49,928 bases of DNA from Ramlibacter sp. Lineage in GTDB: Bacteria; Pseudomonadota; Gammaproteobacteria; Burkholderiales; Burkholderiaceae_C. The stretch covers positions 1-49,928 of the forward strand of contig JAJTCN010000075.1 in assembly GCA_021323335.1 (NCBI GenBank), written 5' to 3'. Numbering within the stretch: position 1 is the first letter of the stretch; each line of letters begins with the position of its first letter. The translations under genes were made by a program, and so were the position numbers. The notes under the pieces are model-generated. The model worked only from the letters and a program-made list of their open reading frames with translations, had not been told where the DNA came from and did no database searches. This document shows positions 8,721 to 17,355 of the stretch, piece after piece.

Positions 8721-8794
8721 GTCATCCCCGCGAAGGCGGGGATCCAGGGCTTCCTGGATGCGGGAGCCCTGGGCCCCCGCCTTCGCGGGGGTGA
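8721..8794. repeat. GTCATCCCCGC...GCGGGG intergenic palindrome (copy 1)
   Basis: GTCATCCCCGCGAAGGCGGG at the left mirrors CCCGCCTTCGCGGGGGTGAC at the right, with a CCAGGGC/GCCCTGG inner stem. It sits between convergent genes. Three sister copies occur at 25512, 36267 and 46821. A bidirectional terminator role is plausible but not shown. Confidence 0.85.
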
Positions 8795-8799
8795 CTGGG

Positions 8800-9774
8800 T
8801 CAATCCGCCTTGATCCCGTTCTCCCTCACCACCACCGCCCACGTATCGATCTGCTGGTCGATGAAGCTCCGGGCGGCCTCCGGCGGACCGCCGACGATGG
8901 TCATGCCCTGCCCCGCCAGCTTGGCGGCGAGCTCGGGCACCTTCAGCGCCTTGTTGATCTCCTCGTTCATGCGCCGGACGATCTCCGGCGGCGTCTTCGC
9001 GGAAGCCAGCACGCCCCACCACGCCGGCGCGTCGAAGCCGGCATAGCCGCTCTCGGCGACCGTGGGCACGTCGGGCAGGTCGGGCGATCGCTTGCTGGTG
9101 GTCACGGCCAGGGGCCGCAGCCGCTTGCTGTCGATGTGCGGCTTGGTCACCACGATCGATGCGATGGACAGCGGCACGTGGCCCGCCACCGCGTCCTGCA
9201 TCAGCGGCCCGCCGCCCTTGTACGGCACGTGCGTCCACTCCAGAGCGCCGCTCTTGCCCAGCAACGCCATCGCCAGGTGGCCCAGGCTGCCGCTGCCGAC
9301 GCTGCCGAAGCTCACGTTCTTCTTCGCCTTCGCCGCCGCCACCACGTCGCCGAAGGTCTTGTAGTCGGACCCCATGGGCGTGGCCAGCACCATCGGCGCG
9401 GTGCCCAGCAGGATGACGGGCGCGAGGTCCTTGCGCGTGTCGAACGGCAGGTTGGGGATCAGGCTGGGATTGACGCCGTGGGTGTCGAAGACCACGGCAT
9501 ACGTGTAGCCGTCCCCCGGCCCGTTGGCCACCGAGCCCGTGCCGATCGAGCCCGAGGCGCCGACCCGGTTTTCCACGATGACGTTCTGCCCCAGCTGGAC
9601 GGTGAGCTGCGCCGCCAGGATGCGCGCCACCTGGTCGACCGAGCCCCCCGGCGGGAACACCGACACCAGCTTGACCGGCTGGCGCTTTGGCCAGTCGCCG
9701 ACCTGGGCCAGCGCCGGGAGCGCGAGACACGGGACCAGGGCCATCGCGGCCAGCAGGGTTCGACGGGTTTTCAT
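8800..9774 (-). CDS. Bug-family tripartite tricarboxylate transporter substrate-binding protein
   Basis: A 324-residue periplasmic receptor, second of two Bug proteins within 3 kb. It has a clean signal peptide (residues 1-23, ending A-L-A-Q) and the family stretch P-V-K-L-V-S-V-F-P-P-G-G-S-V-D. V-G-A-S-G-S-I-G-T follows, then H-V-P-Y-K-G-G-G-P and a P-D-V-P-T-V-A-E-S-G motif. It is clearly diverged from the gene at 7076, so not a recent tandem copy. No permease partner is encoded nearby. The ATG is supported by the signal peptide that begins there. Confidence 0.9.
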   Translation of the reverse strand: MKTRRTLLAAMALVPCLALPALAQVGDWPKRQPVKLVSVFPPGGSVDQVARILAAQLTVQLGQNVIVENRVGASGSIGTGSVANGPGDGYTYAVVFDTHGVNPSLIPNLPFDTRKDLAPVILLGTAPMVLATPMGSDYKTFGDVVAAAKAKKNVSFGSVGSGSLGHLAMALLGKSGALEWTHVPYKGGGPLMQDAVAGHVPLSIASIVVTKPHIDSKRLRPLAVTTSKRSPDLPDVPTVAESGYAGFDAPAWWGVLASAKTPPEIVRRMNEEINKALKVPELAAKLAGQGMTIVGGPPEAARSFIDQQIDTWAVVVRENGIKAD

Positions 9775-9800
9775 CGTGTCTCCATGATGTAATGCCCGGC

Positions 9801-11435
9801 ATGGTACGAGCCAGCCAGCTTCTGCATCCTCAGCGAGAACCCGCAGTGCCCCGGCCGGCAGCCACCGTCCTGCTGCTGCGCGACGGCGCCGGCGGGATGG
9901 AGGTGCTGATGACGCGCCGCTCGGCCACCGCCAGCTTCGCCCCCGGCGCCTACGTCTTCCCCGGCGGCGGCATCGACGCCGCGGACACCGAGGCCCACGC
10001 CCTGGCCGCGCGCCGGCCGACGCAGTCCGACCTGCGGCTCACGCAGGCCATCGCCGCCATCCGCGAAAGCTTCGAGGAGCTCGGCGTGCTGCTGGCGCGG
10101 CAGGCCGACGGCCGCCCGGTGGACGCGCGGGAGGTCACCGCCATGGACCGCAAGGCCCCGTTCGCGGCGCAGGTGCGGCAACGCAAGCTGGTGCTGGCCG
10201 CCGACCAGGTCTTCCTGCTGGCGCACTGGATCACCGACCGCGACCTGCCGCGCCGCTTCGACGTGCCCTTCCTGGTGGCGCGCATGCCGGAAGGCCAGGC
10301 ACCCGTCGCCGACGAGGCGGAGCAGTTCGAGCCGGTGTGGGTGCGCCCCGCCGACGCGCTGGCGCGCCACAAGTCCGGCCAGTTCTTCATGATCTTCCCC
10401 ACCATCCGCACGCTGGAGCGGCTGGAGCCTTTCGCCTCGGTCGACGCGGTGCTGGCCGCCTGCGCGTCGGAGCAGCCGCTGTGGACCAGTTGCCCGCGCG
10501 CCGGCTTGGTGCAGGGCGCCGAGGCGCGCTACATGGAGCACGAGTCGGCGTTCGGCGAGCTGGCGCTGGTGTGCCCCGACGGCCAGATGCTGCACCACCT
10601 GGACTGGCGCACCGACCAGCCGGTGGCGCTGCTGAAGAACCTGCAGCGCCTGACCGCGCCGAACCCCGGCGTGATGACCGGCCCCGGCACCAACGGCTAC
10701 ATCGTCGGCGACCCGGACACCGGCTACATCGTCATCGACCCGGGGCCGAACGATCCGGAGCACCAGCAGCGGCTCTGGCGGGCCACCAACGGCGACATCC
10801 GCCTGATCGTCTGCACCCACTCGCACGCCGACCATTCGCCCGGCGCGCGGCCGCTGCAGGCGCTGTGCCGGCACAAGCCGCCGATCCTGGGGCTGCCCTC
10901 GGCGCCGACGGCACGCCCCGCGAGCGAGTTCACGCCCGACCGCGTGCTGGGCGAGGGCGAGCCGCTGGTGCTGTCGGGCGGCGGCGTGACGCACACGCTG
11001 AAGGTGCTGCACACGCCCGGCCATGCGGCCAACCACGTGTGCCTGGTGCTGCTGGAGGACGGCCTGCTGTTCTCGGGCGACCACATCCTCAACGGCAGCA
11101 CCACGGTGGTGGACCCGCCGGATGGCGACATGACGGCGTACCTCGACTCGCTGGACCGGCTGGCCGAGGCCTGTGACGAACACGGCATCGAATACATCCT
11201 GCCGGCGCACGGCCACGTGCTGGGGTTCGCCAAGCAGGCGATCGGGAAGCTGAAGGCGCACCGCCTGCACCGCGAGGCGCGCATCGTCGCCGCCATGCGC
11301 GAGCGGCCGACGGGGACGCTGGAGGACTGGGTGGAGCTCGCCTACGCCGACGTGCCGCCGCGCATGTGGCCGGTGGCCAAGCGCTCGCTGCTGGCACACG
11401 TGCAGCGGATCGAGGCGCTGCAGCTGGTGGGGTGA
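9801..11435 (+). CDS. NUDIX hydrolase / metallo-beta-lactamase fusion protein
   Basis: A 544-residue two-domain enzyme. Residues ~18-240 are a NUDIX hydrolase of the NUDT19-like type: the box is split, G-G-G-I-D at ~55-59 and R-E-S-F-E-E-L-G at 88-95, with a long insert between. Residues ~275-530 are a metallo-beta-lactamase hydrolase with H-S-H-A-D-H (340-345), H-T-P-G-H-A-A, S-G-D-H-I-L and P-A-H-G-H, all the usual metal ligands, most like the LACTB2 branch. The first domain would cleave a nucleoside-diphosphate-linked or CoA-type substrate and the second a thioester, phosphoester or RNA; the physiological substrate is unknown. In-frame ATGs at 9792 and 9801 are equally weak in ribosome binding sites. 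Confidence 0.85.
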   Translation: MVRASQLLHPQREPAVPRPAATVLLLRDGAGGMEVLMTRRSATASFAPGAYVFPGGGIDAADTEAHALAARRPTQSDLRLTQAIAAIRESFEELGVLLARQADGRPVDAREVTAMDRKAPFAAQVRQRKLVLAADQVFLLAHWITDRDLPRRFDVPFLVARMPEGQAPVADEAEQFEPVWVRPADALARHKSGQFFMIFPTIRTLERLEPFASVDAVLAACASEQPLWTSCPRAGLVQGAEARYMEHESAFGELALVCPDGQMLHHLDWRTDQPVALLKNLQRLTAPNPGVMTGPGTNGYIVGDPDTGYIVIDPGPNDPEHQQRLWRATNGDIRLIVCTHSHADHSPGARPLQALCRHKPPILGLPSAPTARPASEFTPDRVLGEGEPLVLSGGGVTHTLKVLHTPGHAANHVCLVLLEDGLLFSGDHILNGSTTVVDPPDGDMTAYLDSLDRLAEACDEHGIEYILPAHGHVLGFAKQAIGKLKAHRLHREARIVAAMRERPTGTLEDWVELAYADVPPRMWPVAKRSLLAHVQRIEALQLVG

Positions 11436-11438
11436 TGT

Positions 11439-11517
11439 CGGGGTGCGGCTTCGCCGCAACCCGACCTACGCGGTCACCGCGGCGCCCGTAGGCCGGGTTG
11501 CGCGCATGCGCACCCCG
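11439..11517. repeat. GTAGG/GTTCGGC-type intergenic inverted repeat (copy 2)
   Basis: CGGGGTGCGGCTTCGCCGCA followed by ACCCGACCTACG is mirrored by CGTAGGCCGGGTTGCGCGCA and CACCCCG. It lies between the end of the fusion gene and the 3' end of rnpB, i.e. between convergent transcripts, and may serve both as a terminator. Confidence 0.8.
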
Positions 11518-11528
11518 GCGAGATTAAT

Positions 11529-11862
11529 GTGAAGCGCCCCGATACGCCGGATTTTGTGCGCGTGGTTTCCCACGCGTGACCGTCATTCTTCTGGGCCGGG
11601 GGTCGCCCCACCGGCTCGGTGCTACCTACCCGCCAGCTCCGCGGGACCACATCGACGCTGGCCTATTTGGTATTGCTGCGCGTAGAGATTGCCCGTTTCA
11701 CCCCCACAAACCGCTTGCGCGACCCGCAGGACTCGTCTCTGTTGCTCTGATCCTCACCTCGCGGTGGACAGGTGTTACCTGCTACGCTGCCCTGTGCAGT
11801 CCGGACGTTCCTCCAGTGCGGCCTTTCGGCGATTGCACCAGCGACGGCCTGGGTTGCTTCAC
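11529..11862 (-). ncRNA. rnpB: RNase P RNA (class A)
   Basis: The catalytic RNA that matures tRNA 5' ends. Reading the minus strand, the conserved GAGGAACGTCCGGACTGCAC block with ACAGGGCAG lies around 11785-11815. The later ACAAAATCCGGCGTATCGGG block near 11537-11557 is the universal 3' core. The 5' GTGAAGC (11856-11862) pairs with GCTTCAC (11529-11535) as helix P1, which sets both ends to within a few bases. Length (~334 nt) is usual for betaproteobacteria. Open frames across this stretch are not protein genes. Confidence 0.93.
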
Positions 11863-11868
11863 GGGTGG

Positions 11869-11874
11869 ATTATC
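11869..11874 (-). promoter_or_regulatory. Likely -10 box of rnpB
   Basis: GATAAT on the minus strand lies 6 bases before the inferred 5' end of RNase P RNA, the right distance for a sigma-70 -10 element. No good -35 hexamer is seen at 16-18 bases upstream. Confidence 0.5.
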
Positions 11875-11943
11875 CCGCAATCCGAAACTCCCGGATCGAT
11901 GCGCTGGCTTGACGCGCGCTACCCGTCTTAAACTTCTCGCACC

Positions 11944-12324
11944 ATGCACACGGAAATCCACCGCCGGGAGGTCGACAGCCTCCGGCGTACGATGAAGGCG
12001 TTGCACCTGATCGTGGCCGAGACCGACGCCGATCTCCGCTACGTGTGGATCGAGAACCCGCACCCGGATTTCGACGCGGCCGAGGTCATCGGCCGGCGGG
12101 ACGACGAGTTGATCTCCGGGCCCGAGGCCGAGCCGCTCATGGCGCTGAAACGCCAGGTGCTCGCCCAGCAAAGGCCTGACAGCCGCGTGATCACCGTCAG
12201 GCGCTCGGACGGGGATCGCAGTTACTCGGTGATGGCGTATCCCATCCTGGAAACCGACGAGCAGGTGAGGGCCGTGCTCACGGTAGGCTTCTCGAGCGCA
12301 TCACCGCCTGCAGACGATCGCTAG
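11944..12324 (+). CDS. Orphan PAS-domain protein
   Basis: A 126-residue cytoplasmic protein made of a single PAS-like domain. The stretch around residues 30-58 (R-Y-V-W-I-E-N-P-H-P-D-F, then E-V-I-G-R-R-D-D-E-L) resembles the sensor PAS domain found ahead of HWE-type histidine kinases, but no kinase or output domain follows. It may be a free-standing sensor or a remnant of a larger protein. It diverges from rnpB, with ~80 bases between. No clear ribosome binding site precedes the ATG. Confidence 0.65.
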   Translation: MHTEIHRREVDSLRRTMKALHLIVAETDADLRYVWIENPHPDFDAAEVIGRRDDELISGPEAEPLMALKRQVLAQQRPDSRVITVRRSDGDRSYSVMAYPILETDEQVRAVLTVGFSSASPPADDR

Positions 12325-12345
12325 CCCGGCGGCTCTGCCCCAATG

Positions 12346-12369
12346 AAAAAGGCCGCCCGAAGGCGGCCC
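12346..12369 (-). terminator. Rho-independent terminator of htpX
   Basis: On the minus strand GGCCGCC-TTCG-GGCGGCC is followed by TTTTT (plus-strand AAAAA at 12346-12350). It lies ~20 bases after the htpX stop. Confidence 0.85.
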
Positions 12370-12387
12370 CTGGCACGGGAAGAACGC

Positions 12388-13257
12388 TTACTGCGCGTTC
12401 TGCAGCGCGGCGATGCGCTCCTCGATCGGCGGGTGCGTCGAGAACAGCTTGCCGACGCCGGAGGTGATGCCGGCGGTCTGCAGGCCCTTGGGCAGCTCGC
12501 CGGGCACCATGCCGCCCAGGCGGGCCAGCGCGGCGATCATCGGCTGCTTGCGGCCCATCAGCTGCGCGGCGCCGCGGTCGGCGCGGAACTCGCGCTGGCG
12601 CGAGAACCAGGCCACGATGATGGCGGCGACGAAACCGAGCAGGATGTCCAGCACGATGGTCGTCACGTAGTAGCCGATGCCGGGGCCGGAGCGCTGCTCG
12701 CCGCGGCTCAGGAAGCTGTCGACCAGGTAGCCGACCACCCGCGACAGGAACACCACGAAGGTGTTCATCACGCCCTGGATCAGCGTCATGGTGACCATGT
12801 CGCCGTTGGCGATGTGCGCCACCTCGTGGCCGATCACGGCCTCGACTTCCTCGCGCGTCATGCCCTGCAGCAGGCCGGTGGACACCGCGACGAGCGCGTT
12901 GTTCTTGAAGGCGCCGGTGGCGAAGGCGTTGGGTTCGCCCTCGAACACGCCGACCTCGGGCATGCCGATGCCGGCCTGGTCGGCGAACTTGCGCACGGTG
13001 TTGACGATCCAGGCTTCGTCGGCGCCCTCGGTGCCGGTGATCACCTGGACGCCGGAGCTCCACTTGGCGACCGGCTTGGAGATCAGCAGCGAGATGATCG
13101 CGCCGCCGAAGCCCATGATGGCCGCGAAGCCGAGCAGCATGCCCAGGTTGAGGCCGTTCGCCGTGAGGTACCGGTTGACCCCGAGCAGGCTGGCGACGAC
13201 GCCCAGCACCACCACCACGGCCAGGTTGGTCAGGACGAACAGGAAGATGCGTTTCAT
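12388..13257 (-). CDS. htpX: Protease HtpX
   Basis: A 289-residue inner-membrane zinc metalloprotease (M48B) involved in membrane-protein quality control. Two N-terminal membrane segments (~5-28 and ~38-60) precede the catalytic motif H-E-V-A-H at 144-148. Two further hydrophobic segments follow, and the third zinc ligand falls in R-E-F-R-A-D. The C-terminus [13 protein letters not shown] is the family standard. GGAG lies 12 bases before the ATG. It is monocistronic, bounded by the terminator at 12346. Confidence 0.96.
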   Translation of the reverse strand: MKRIFLFVLTNLAVVVVLGVVASLLGVNRYLTANGLNLGMLLGFAAIMGFGGAIISLLISKPVAKWSSGVQVITGTEGADEAWIVNTVRKFADQAGIGMPEVGVFEGEPNAFATGAFKNNALVAVSTGLLQGMTREEVEAVIGHEVAHIANGDMVTMTLIQGVMNTFVVFLSRVVGYLVDSFLSRGEQRSGPGIGYYVTTIVLDILLGFVAAIIVAWFSRQREFRADRGAAQLMGRKQPMIAALARLGGMVPGELPKGLQTAGITSGVGKLFSTHPPIEERIAALQNAQ

Positions 13258-13327
13258 TGCTTTGGAAACTCCGAAAGGGCGTTAGGGATTCACCCCCGCG
13301 CGCAGATGAGGTGGGGCGCGACGGAAA

Positions 13328-14098
13328 TCAAGGGGGTGAGGAGCCGGCGGACGTTGTCGTTGTCGTGGGTTCTGTCGTCTTGCGCGGCCGGAATACGAGG
13401 GAGTCATCATAAAAGGAAAAGTTCTCGTTTCCGGGCCACCAGCCGGGGACGCCCAGCACCGGCAGCGGCGTGAAAGGCTTGGTGGCCAGCACCTCCGCGG
13501 TGCAGCGCGCCGCCAGCCAGGCATCGGCCTGCGCTATGGAATCCATAGCGGCATCGGCTCGCCAGACGTGGGCGGTCAGGCCCTTTCGCGGCTCGGCCAG
13601 CTGCTCCAGCAGGGCGTGGCCGAAGACCAGCAGGCGCGCCTGGCGCCACAGCGGCCGCAGTTCCACAAACAGTTCGCGCCACGCGCGCTGCTCCAGCGCC
13701 CGCCAGATCGGCGCCGGCGCCTGCAGCAGCGCGCCGTTCTCGTCGAACACGGTGATGGCGTCGCGCACCGGTCCGCGCCGTGCGCGGATGCCGAGCCGGG
13801 CGATCTCCTTCGCCTGCAGGCGGTTGAGGGCGGCCTTGCTGCGCGGGAACTCCCGCCACACCAGCGCGTTGAAGAAGTCGTGCAGACCCGGCCGCACCGG
13901 GCACTGGCGGGTGTCGAAGATGAACTGCTCGTACGGCGTGCCGGCGGGCAGCGCCTCCTGCGGCACGAAGCGCACCGGGGCGGCGGCGGCGTCCAGCGCC
14001 TCGTGCGGCGCGGCGCCGGCGGCGATCGCCGCGGCCGGCGGCTCGCCGGCGGCACGCCAGGGCGCGTACCAGGGCTGCGTCCAGTCCGGCGCCGGCAA
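13328..14098 (-). CDS. DUF3025 domain-containing protein
   Basis: A 256-residue protein matching DUF3025, of unknown function. It has the family-like core Y-E-Q-F-I-F-D-T, H-D-F-F-N-A-L-V-W-R-E-F-P and a C-terminal P-V-L-G-V-P-G-W-W. The only start that preserves the N-terminus is a TTG at 14096-14098, three bases past the TGA of the NYN gene and in the same frame (TGA CCG TTG). Translation would then rely on coupling. The gene belongs to a pyrC-NYN-DUF3025 cluster. The tail is low-complexity (T-T-T-T-T-S-A-G-S). Confidence 0.78.
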   Translation of the reverse strand: MPAPDWTQPWYAPWRAAGEPPAAAIAAGAAPHEALDAAAAPVRFVPQEALPAGTPYEQFIFDTRQCPVRPGLHDFFNALVWREFPRSKAALNRLQAKEIARLGIRARRGPVRDAITVFDENGALLQAPAPIWRALEQRAWRELFVELRPLWRQARLLVFGHALLEQLAEPRKGLTAHVWRADAAMDSIAQADAWLAARCTAEVLATKPFTPLPVLGVPGWWPGNENFSFYDDSLVFRPRKTTEPTTTTTSAGSSPP

Positions 14099-14101
14099 CG
14101 G

Positions 14102-14732
14102 TCAGGCCTTCCCGCGCCGCACCGGTTTCTCGCGCACCGACACGTGCGAGGTCCCCTCGTCGATCAGCTCGAACAGGTCGGTGGCGGCCAGCAGCTTGGT
14201 CAGCGTGGAGTAGCCGTAGTTGCGCTGGTCGAACGAGGCCTGGTTGCCGATCTGCTGGCGCACCTCGTTGACGCGGGCCCAGCCCTCGTCGTCCTCGGCC
14301 GCCTGCACGGCATTGCGCAGCAGCGTCACCAGCTTCTTGTCCTGCCGCAGCTCGGCGCCGGTGCGGCGCAGGCGCTGGGTGCGCCCGGGCGCGTCCTGGT
14401 CGGCTTCCCCCTGCGTCGTCAGCTCGTCGAGGAACAGGAAGCGCGAGCAGGCATTGACGAAAGGCTCGGGGGTCTTGCGCGAACCGAACCCGTAGACGGC
14501 GGCGCCCTTGGCGCGCAGGTGCATCACCATCGGCGTGAAGTCGGAATCGGACGAGACGATGCCGAAGGCATCGGGCCGGTCGGTGTACAGCAGGTCGAGC
14601 GCGTCGATGATCATCGCCATGTCGCTCGCGTTCTTGCCCTTGCTGTAGTCGAACTGCTGCATCGGGCGGGATCTTGCTCGCCGGGGAATTGTCGGCGTCG
14701 ATCAGGAGCGCCACGCGGGGTTTGCCGGTCAT
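14102..14732 (-). pseudogene. NYN (LabA/DUF88-type) domain protein, frameshifted by internal loss
   Basis: The gene starts at 14730-14732 (overlapping the pyrC stop as ATGA) and encodes [15 protein letters not shown], the NYN nuclease N-terminus with its first acidic site. After ...S-P-A-S-K-I the frame is lost. A second frame resumes as R-P-M-Q-Q-F-D-Y-S-K-G-K-N-A-S-D-M and runs normally through S-S-D-S-D-F to an OST-HTH/LOTUS-like C-terminal domain (~110-180). From family memory about 35-40 residues between the two blocks are missing, near base 14670. The 186-residue downstream frame has an ATG at 14662 but lacks the first catalytic aspartate. It could be a true deletion or an assembly gap; as written the intact nuclease cannot be made. 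Confidence 0.8.
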
Positions 14733-15763
14733 GCAGCCACCTTCCATTGCAGGGTCTCGCCGCCGCGCAGCGGCTTGAGTTCGGCCTCGCCGAACGGGAC
14801 CTTGTCGGGCACCTGCCAGCTCTCCCTGCGCAGCGTCAGCGTGCCCGCATTGCGCGGCAGGCCGTAGAAGTCGGCGCCATGGAAGCTGGCGAAACCCTCC
14901 AGCTTGTCCAGCGCGCCGGCGTTGTCGAAGGCTTCGGCATAGAGCTCCATCGCCGTCAGCGCCGTGTAGCAGCCGGCACAGCCGAGGGCGTGCTCCTTCA
15001 GCACCGCCGGATGCGGCGCGCTGTCGGTGCCCAGGAAGAAGCGCGGGTCGCCGCTGGTGGCGGCTTCCACCAGCGCCTGGCGGTGCACTTCGCGCTTGAG
15101 CACGGGCAGGCAGTAGTAGTGGGGGCGGATGCCGCCGGTGAAGATGGCGTTGCGGTTGTACAGCAGGTGGTGCGCGGTGATCGTGGCGGCGGTGAAGCGG
15201 TCGCTGTCCCGCACGTACTGCACCGCCTCCTTCGTGGTCATGTGCTCCACCACGATCTTGAGTTCGGGGAAGTCCTTGCGCAGCGGCTTCAGCTTCGTTT
15301 CCAGGAACACGGCTTCGCGGTCGAAGATGTCGACGTCGGGATCGGTCACCTCGCCGTGCACCAGCAGCAGCATGCCGCTGCGCTGCATCGCCTCCAGCGT
15401 CCGGTGGATCTTGCGCAGGTCCGTCACGCCGGCGTCGCTGTTGGTGGTGGCGCCGGCCGGGTAGAGCTTGGCCGCGACCACGCCGGCGCGGCGCGCCAGC
15501 AGGATCTCCTCGGGCGGCAGGTTGTCGGTGAGGTACAGCGACATCAGCGGCTCGAAGTCCACGCCTTGCGGCGCGGCCGCCAGGATGCGCTCGCGGTAGG
15601 CGGCGGCCAGCGCCGCGGTGGTCACCGGCGGCCGCAGGTTGGGCATGATCAGCGCGCGGCCGAACTGCGCCGCCGAATGCGGCACCACGGAGGCCATGGC
15701 CGCGCCGTCCCGCACGTGCAGGTGCCAGTCGTCGGGGCGGGTGATGGTGAGGGTCTGGGACAT
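14729..15763 (-). CDS. pyrC: Dihydroorotase PyrC (class II)
   Basis: A 344-residue zinc amidohydrolase that forms dihydroorotate in pyrimidine synthesis. Visible features are D-D-W-H-L-H-V-R-D (zinc ligands H14 and H16), the carboxylated lysine region [24 protein letters not shown] and the catalytic G-T-D-S-A-P-H loop. Length equals E. coli PyrC (348). The ATG at 15761-15763 gives the canonical M-S-Q-T-L-T-I start. Its stop overlaps the NYN start. Confidence 0.96.
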   Translation of the reverse strand: MSQTLTITRPDDWHLHVRDGAAMASVVPHSAAQFGRALIMPNLRPPVTTAALAAAYRERILAAAPQGVDFEPLMSLYLTDNLPPEEILLARRAGVVAAKLYPAGATTNSDAGVTDLRKIHRTLEAMQRSGMLLLVHGEVTDPDVDIFDREAVFLETKLKPLRKDFPELKIVVEHMTTKEAVQYVRDSDRFTAATITAHHLLYNRNAIFTGGIRPHYYCLPVLKREVHRQALVEAATSGDPRFFLGTDSAPHPAVLKEHALGCAGCYTALTAMELYAEAFDNAGALDKLEGFASFHGADFYGLPRNAGTLTLRRESWQVPDKVPFGEAELKPLRGGETLQWKVAA

Positions 15764-15789
15764 CACGTCATTGTCCCACCGCTTGAATA

Positions 15790-15914
15790 CGGACAGCCGG
15801 ACGCAAAAGTCGCAAAGGTTGCGCAAAAGTCGCAAAAGGACATCCAGAAAAAATGGGAGTCCTTTTGCGAACCTTGGCTGTTTTCCTTTTGCGACTTTTG
15901 CGTCCGGCTGTCCG
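15790..15914. repeat. Long imperfect palindrome built of CGCAAAAG units (copy 2)
   Basis: Left edge CGGACAGCCGGACGCAAAAG mirrors the right edge CTTTTGCGTCCGGCTGTCCG exactly over 20 bases. Inside are more CGCAAAAG units and a nested GTCGCAAAAGGA/TCCTTTTGCGA pair. It lies between the end of gltL and the start of pyrC on the same strand, where it could end the glt transcript. It matches the 2169-2277 element in unit and layout. Confidence 0.88.
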
Positions 15915-15930
15915 CTCCCGCTCCCGGCCT

Positions 15931-16683
15931 TCAGTGCGACAGGATCTTGTTGAGGAAATCCTTGGTGCGCGGCTGCCGCGCCTCGGCGTTGCCGAAAAAC
16001 TCTTCCTTCGAGCAGTCCTCCAGGATCCTGCCGCCGACGTCGATGAAGATCACCCGGTTGGCCACCTTGCGGGCGAAGCCCATCTCGTGCGTGACCACCA
16101 TCATGGTCATGCCTTCCTTGGCCAGGCCCACCATCACGTCCAGCACTTCGCCCACCATCTCGGGGTCGAGCGCCGAGGTGGGCTCGTCGAACAGCATCAC
16201 GATCGGGTCCATCGACAGCGCGCGGGCGATCGCCACGCGCTGCTGCTGGCCGCCGGACAGCTGCCCGGGATACTTGTCCTTGTGCGCCGTCAGGCCCACG
16301 CGCTCCAGCATCTTCAGGCCGCGCGCCCGGGCTTCGTCCTGGCTGCGGCCCAGCACCTTGATCTGCGCGATGGTCAGGTTCTCGGTGACCGACAGGTGCG
16401 GGAACAGCTCGAAGTGCTGGAACACCATGCCGACCCGGCTGCGCAGCTTGGGCAGGTTGGTCTCCTTGGCGTTGACCTGGATGCCGTCGACGAAGATGTC
16501 GCCCCTCTGGATGGGCTCCAGCGCGTTCACGGTCTTGATCAGCGTCGACTTGCCCGAGCCGGACGGCCCGCAGACGACGACCACGTCGCCCTTGTTGATC
16601 ACGACGTTGCAGTCGGTCAGCACCTGCACCGGCCCATACCACTTGGACACGTTGCGGATCTCGATCATCGGTTTGTCGCTCAT
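15931..16683 (-). CDS. gltL: Glutamate/aspartate ABC transporter ATPase
   Basis: A 250-residue ATP-binding subunit of a polar amino acid importer. Walker A is G-P-S-G-S-G-K-S (39-46), followed by the Q-loop [10 protein letters not shown], the signature L-S-G-G-Q-Q-Q-R, Walker B V-M-L-F-D-E-P-T and the switch histidine V-V-T-H-E-M. It is the last gene of gltI-gltJ-gltK-gltL. The ATG at 16681-16683 has a GAGG about 6 bases before it. Family placement and synteny both point to GltL/PEB1-type transport. Confidence 0.94.
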   Translation of the reverse strand: MSDKPMIEIRNVSKWYGPVQVLTDCNVVINKGDVVVVCGPSGSGKSTLIKTVNALEPIQRGDIFVDGIQVNAKETNLPKLRSRVGMVFQHFELFPHLSVTENLTIAQIKVLGRSQDEARARGLKMLERVGLTAHKDKYPGQLSGGQQQRVAIARALSMDPIVMLFDEPTSALDPEMVGEVLDVMVGLAKEGMTMMVVTHEMGFARKVANRVIFIDVGGRILEDCSKEEFFGNAEARQPRTKDFLNKILSH

Positions 16684-16691
16684 GGCGGGCC

Positions 16692-17354
16692 TCAACGAAT
16701 AATTGCAATCTTCTTGTTCAGGCGCTTGACCAGCGCGGAGAGCGAGAAGCAGATCACGAAATACAGGACCGCGGCGAGGATGTACGACTCGCGCGTGCGG
16801 CTCAGGTTGCTGCCGGCCACGGTGAAGCCGTGCAGCAGGTCGTGCGCCGTGATGATGTAGACCAGCGACGTGTCCTGGAACAGGATGATGGTCTGCGTCA
16901 GCAGGATCGGCAGCATGTTGCGGAAGGCCTGCGGCAGGATCACCAGCTTCATGTTCTGGCCGTAGGTCATGCCCATGGCCTGCCCCGCGAACACCTGGCC
17001 GCGCGGGATGGACTGGATGCCCGCCCGCATGATCTCCGAGAAGTACGCCGCCTCGAAGGCGATGAAGGTGATCACCGCCGTCAGTTCGGCGCCGATCGGC
17101 CGGCCGATGATGAAGGGCACCAGCAGGAAGAACCACAGCAGCACCATCAGCAGCGGGATGGAGCGCATGCCGTTGACGTAGATGGTGGCCGGGATTTCCA
17201 GCGCCTTGATGCCCGACAGCCGCATCATCGCCAGGATGGTGCCGAAGAAGATGCCGCCGGCCGTGGCCACGATCGTCAGGATGAAGCTGAAGTACAGCCC
17301 GCTGAGGACGTAGCCCTTGAAGACGTCCCAGGTGAAGAAGGAAAAGTCCAGCAT
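16692..17354 (-). CDS. gltK: Glutamate/aspartate ABC transporter permease GltK
   Basis: A 220-residue inner-membrane permease of the HisMQ family with about five hydrophobic segments. The cytoplasmic coupling loop [20 protein letters not shown] (~105-124), with the EAA motif, contacts the ATPase. Its neighbours are gltJ (1 base upstream) and gltL (8 bases downstream). Confidence 0.94.
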   Translation of the reverse strand: MLDFSFFTWDVFKGYVLSGLYFSFILTIVATAGGIFFGTILAMMRLSGIKALEIPATIYVNGMRSIPLLMVLLWFFLLVPFIIGRPIGAELTAVITFIAFEAAYFSEIMRAGIQSIPRGQVFAGQAMGMTYGQNMKLVILPQAFRNMLPILLTQTIILFQDTSLVYIITAHDLLHGFTVAGSNLSRTRESYILAAVLYFVICFSLSALVKRLNKKIAIIR

Positions 17355-17355
17355 G

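Noticed and set aside
7076..9774. The two Bug receptors as a tandem duplication or a full TctABC transporter
   Set aside because: They are strongly diverged, separated by another gene, and no TctA or TctB membrane gene is present.
11576..11995. A 139-codon frame over the RNase P RNA
   Set aside because: The stretch holds the conserved RNase P RNA core on the minus strand; the peptide is meaningless.
13568..16702. A 1044-codon open frame on the plus strand across pyrC and gltL
   Set aside because: It crosses the palindromic repeat and the antisense of three recognised genes with no domain of its own.
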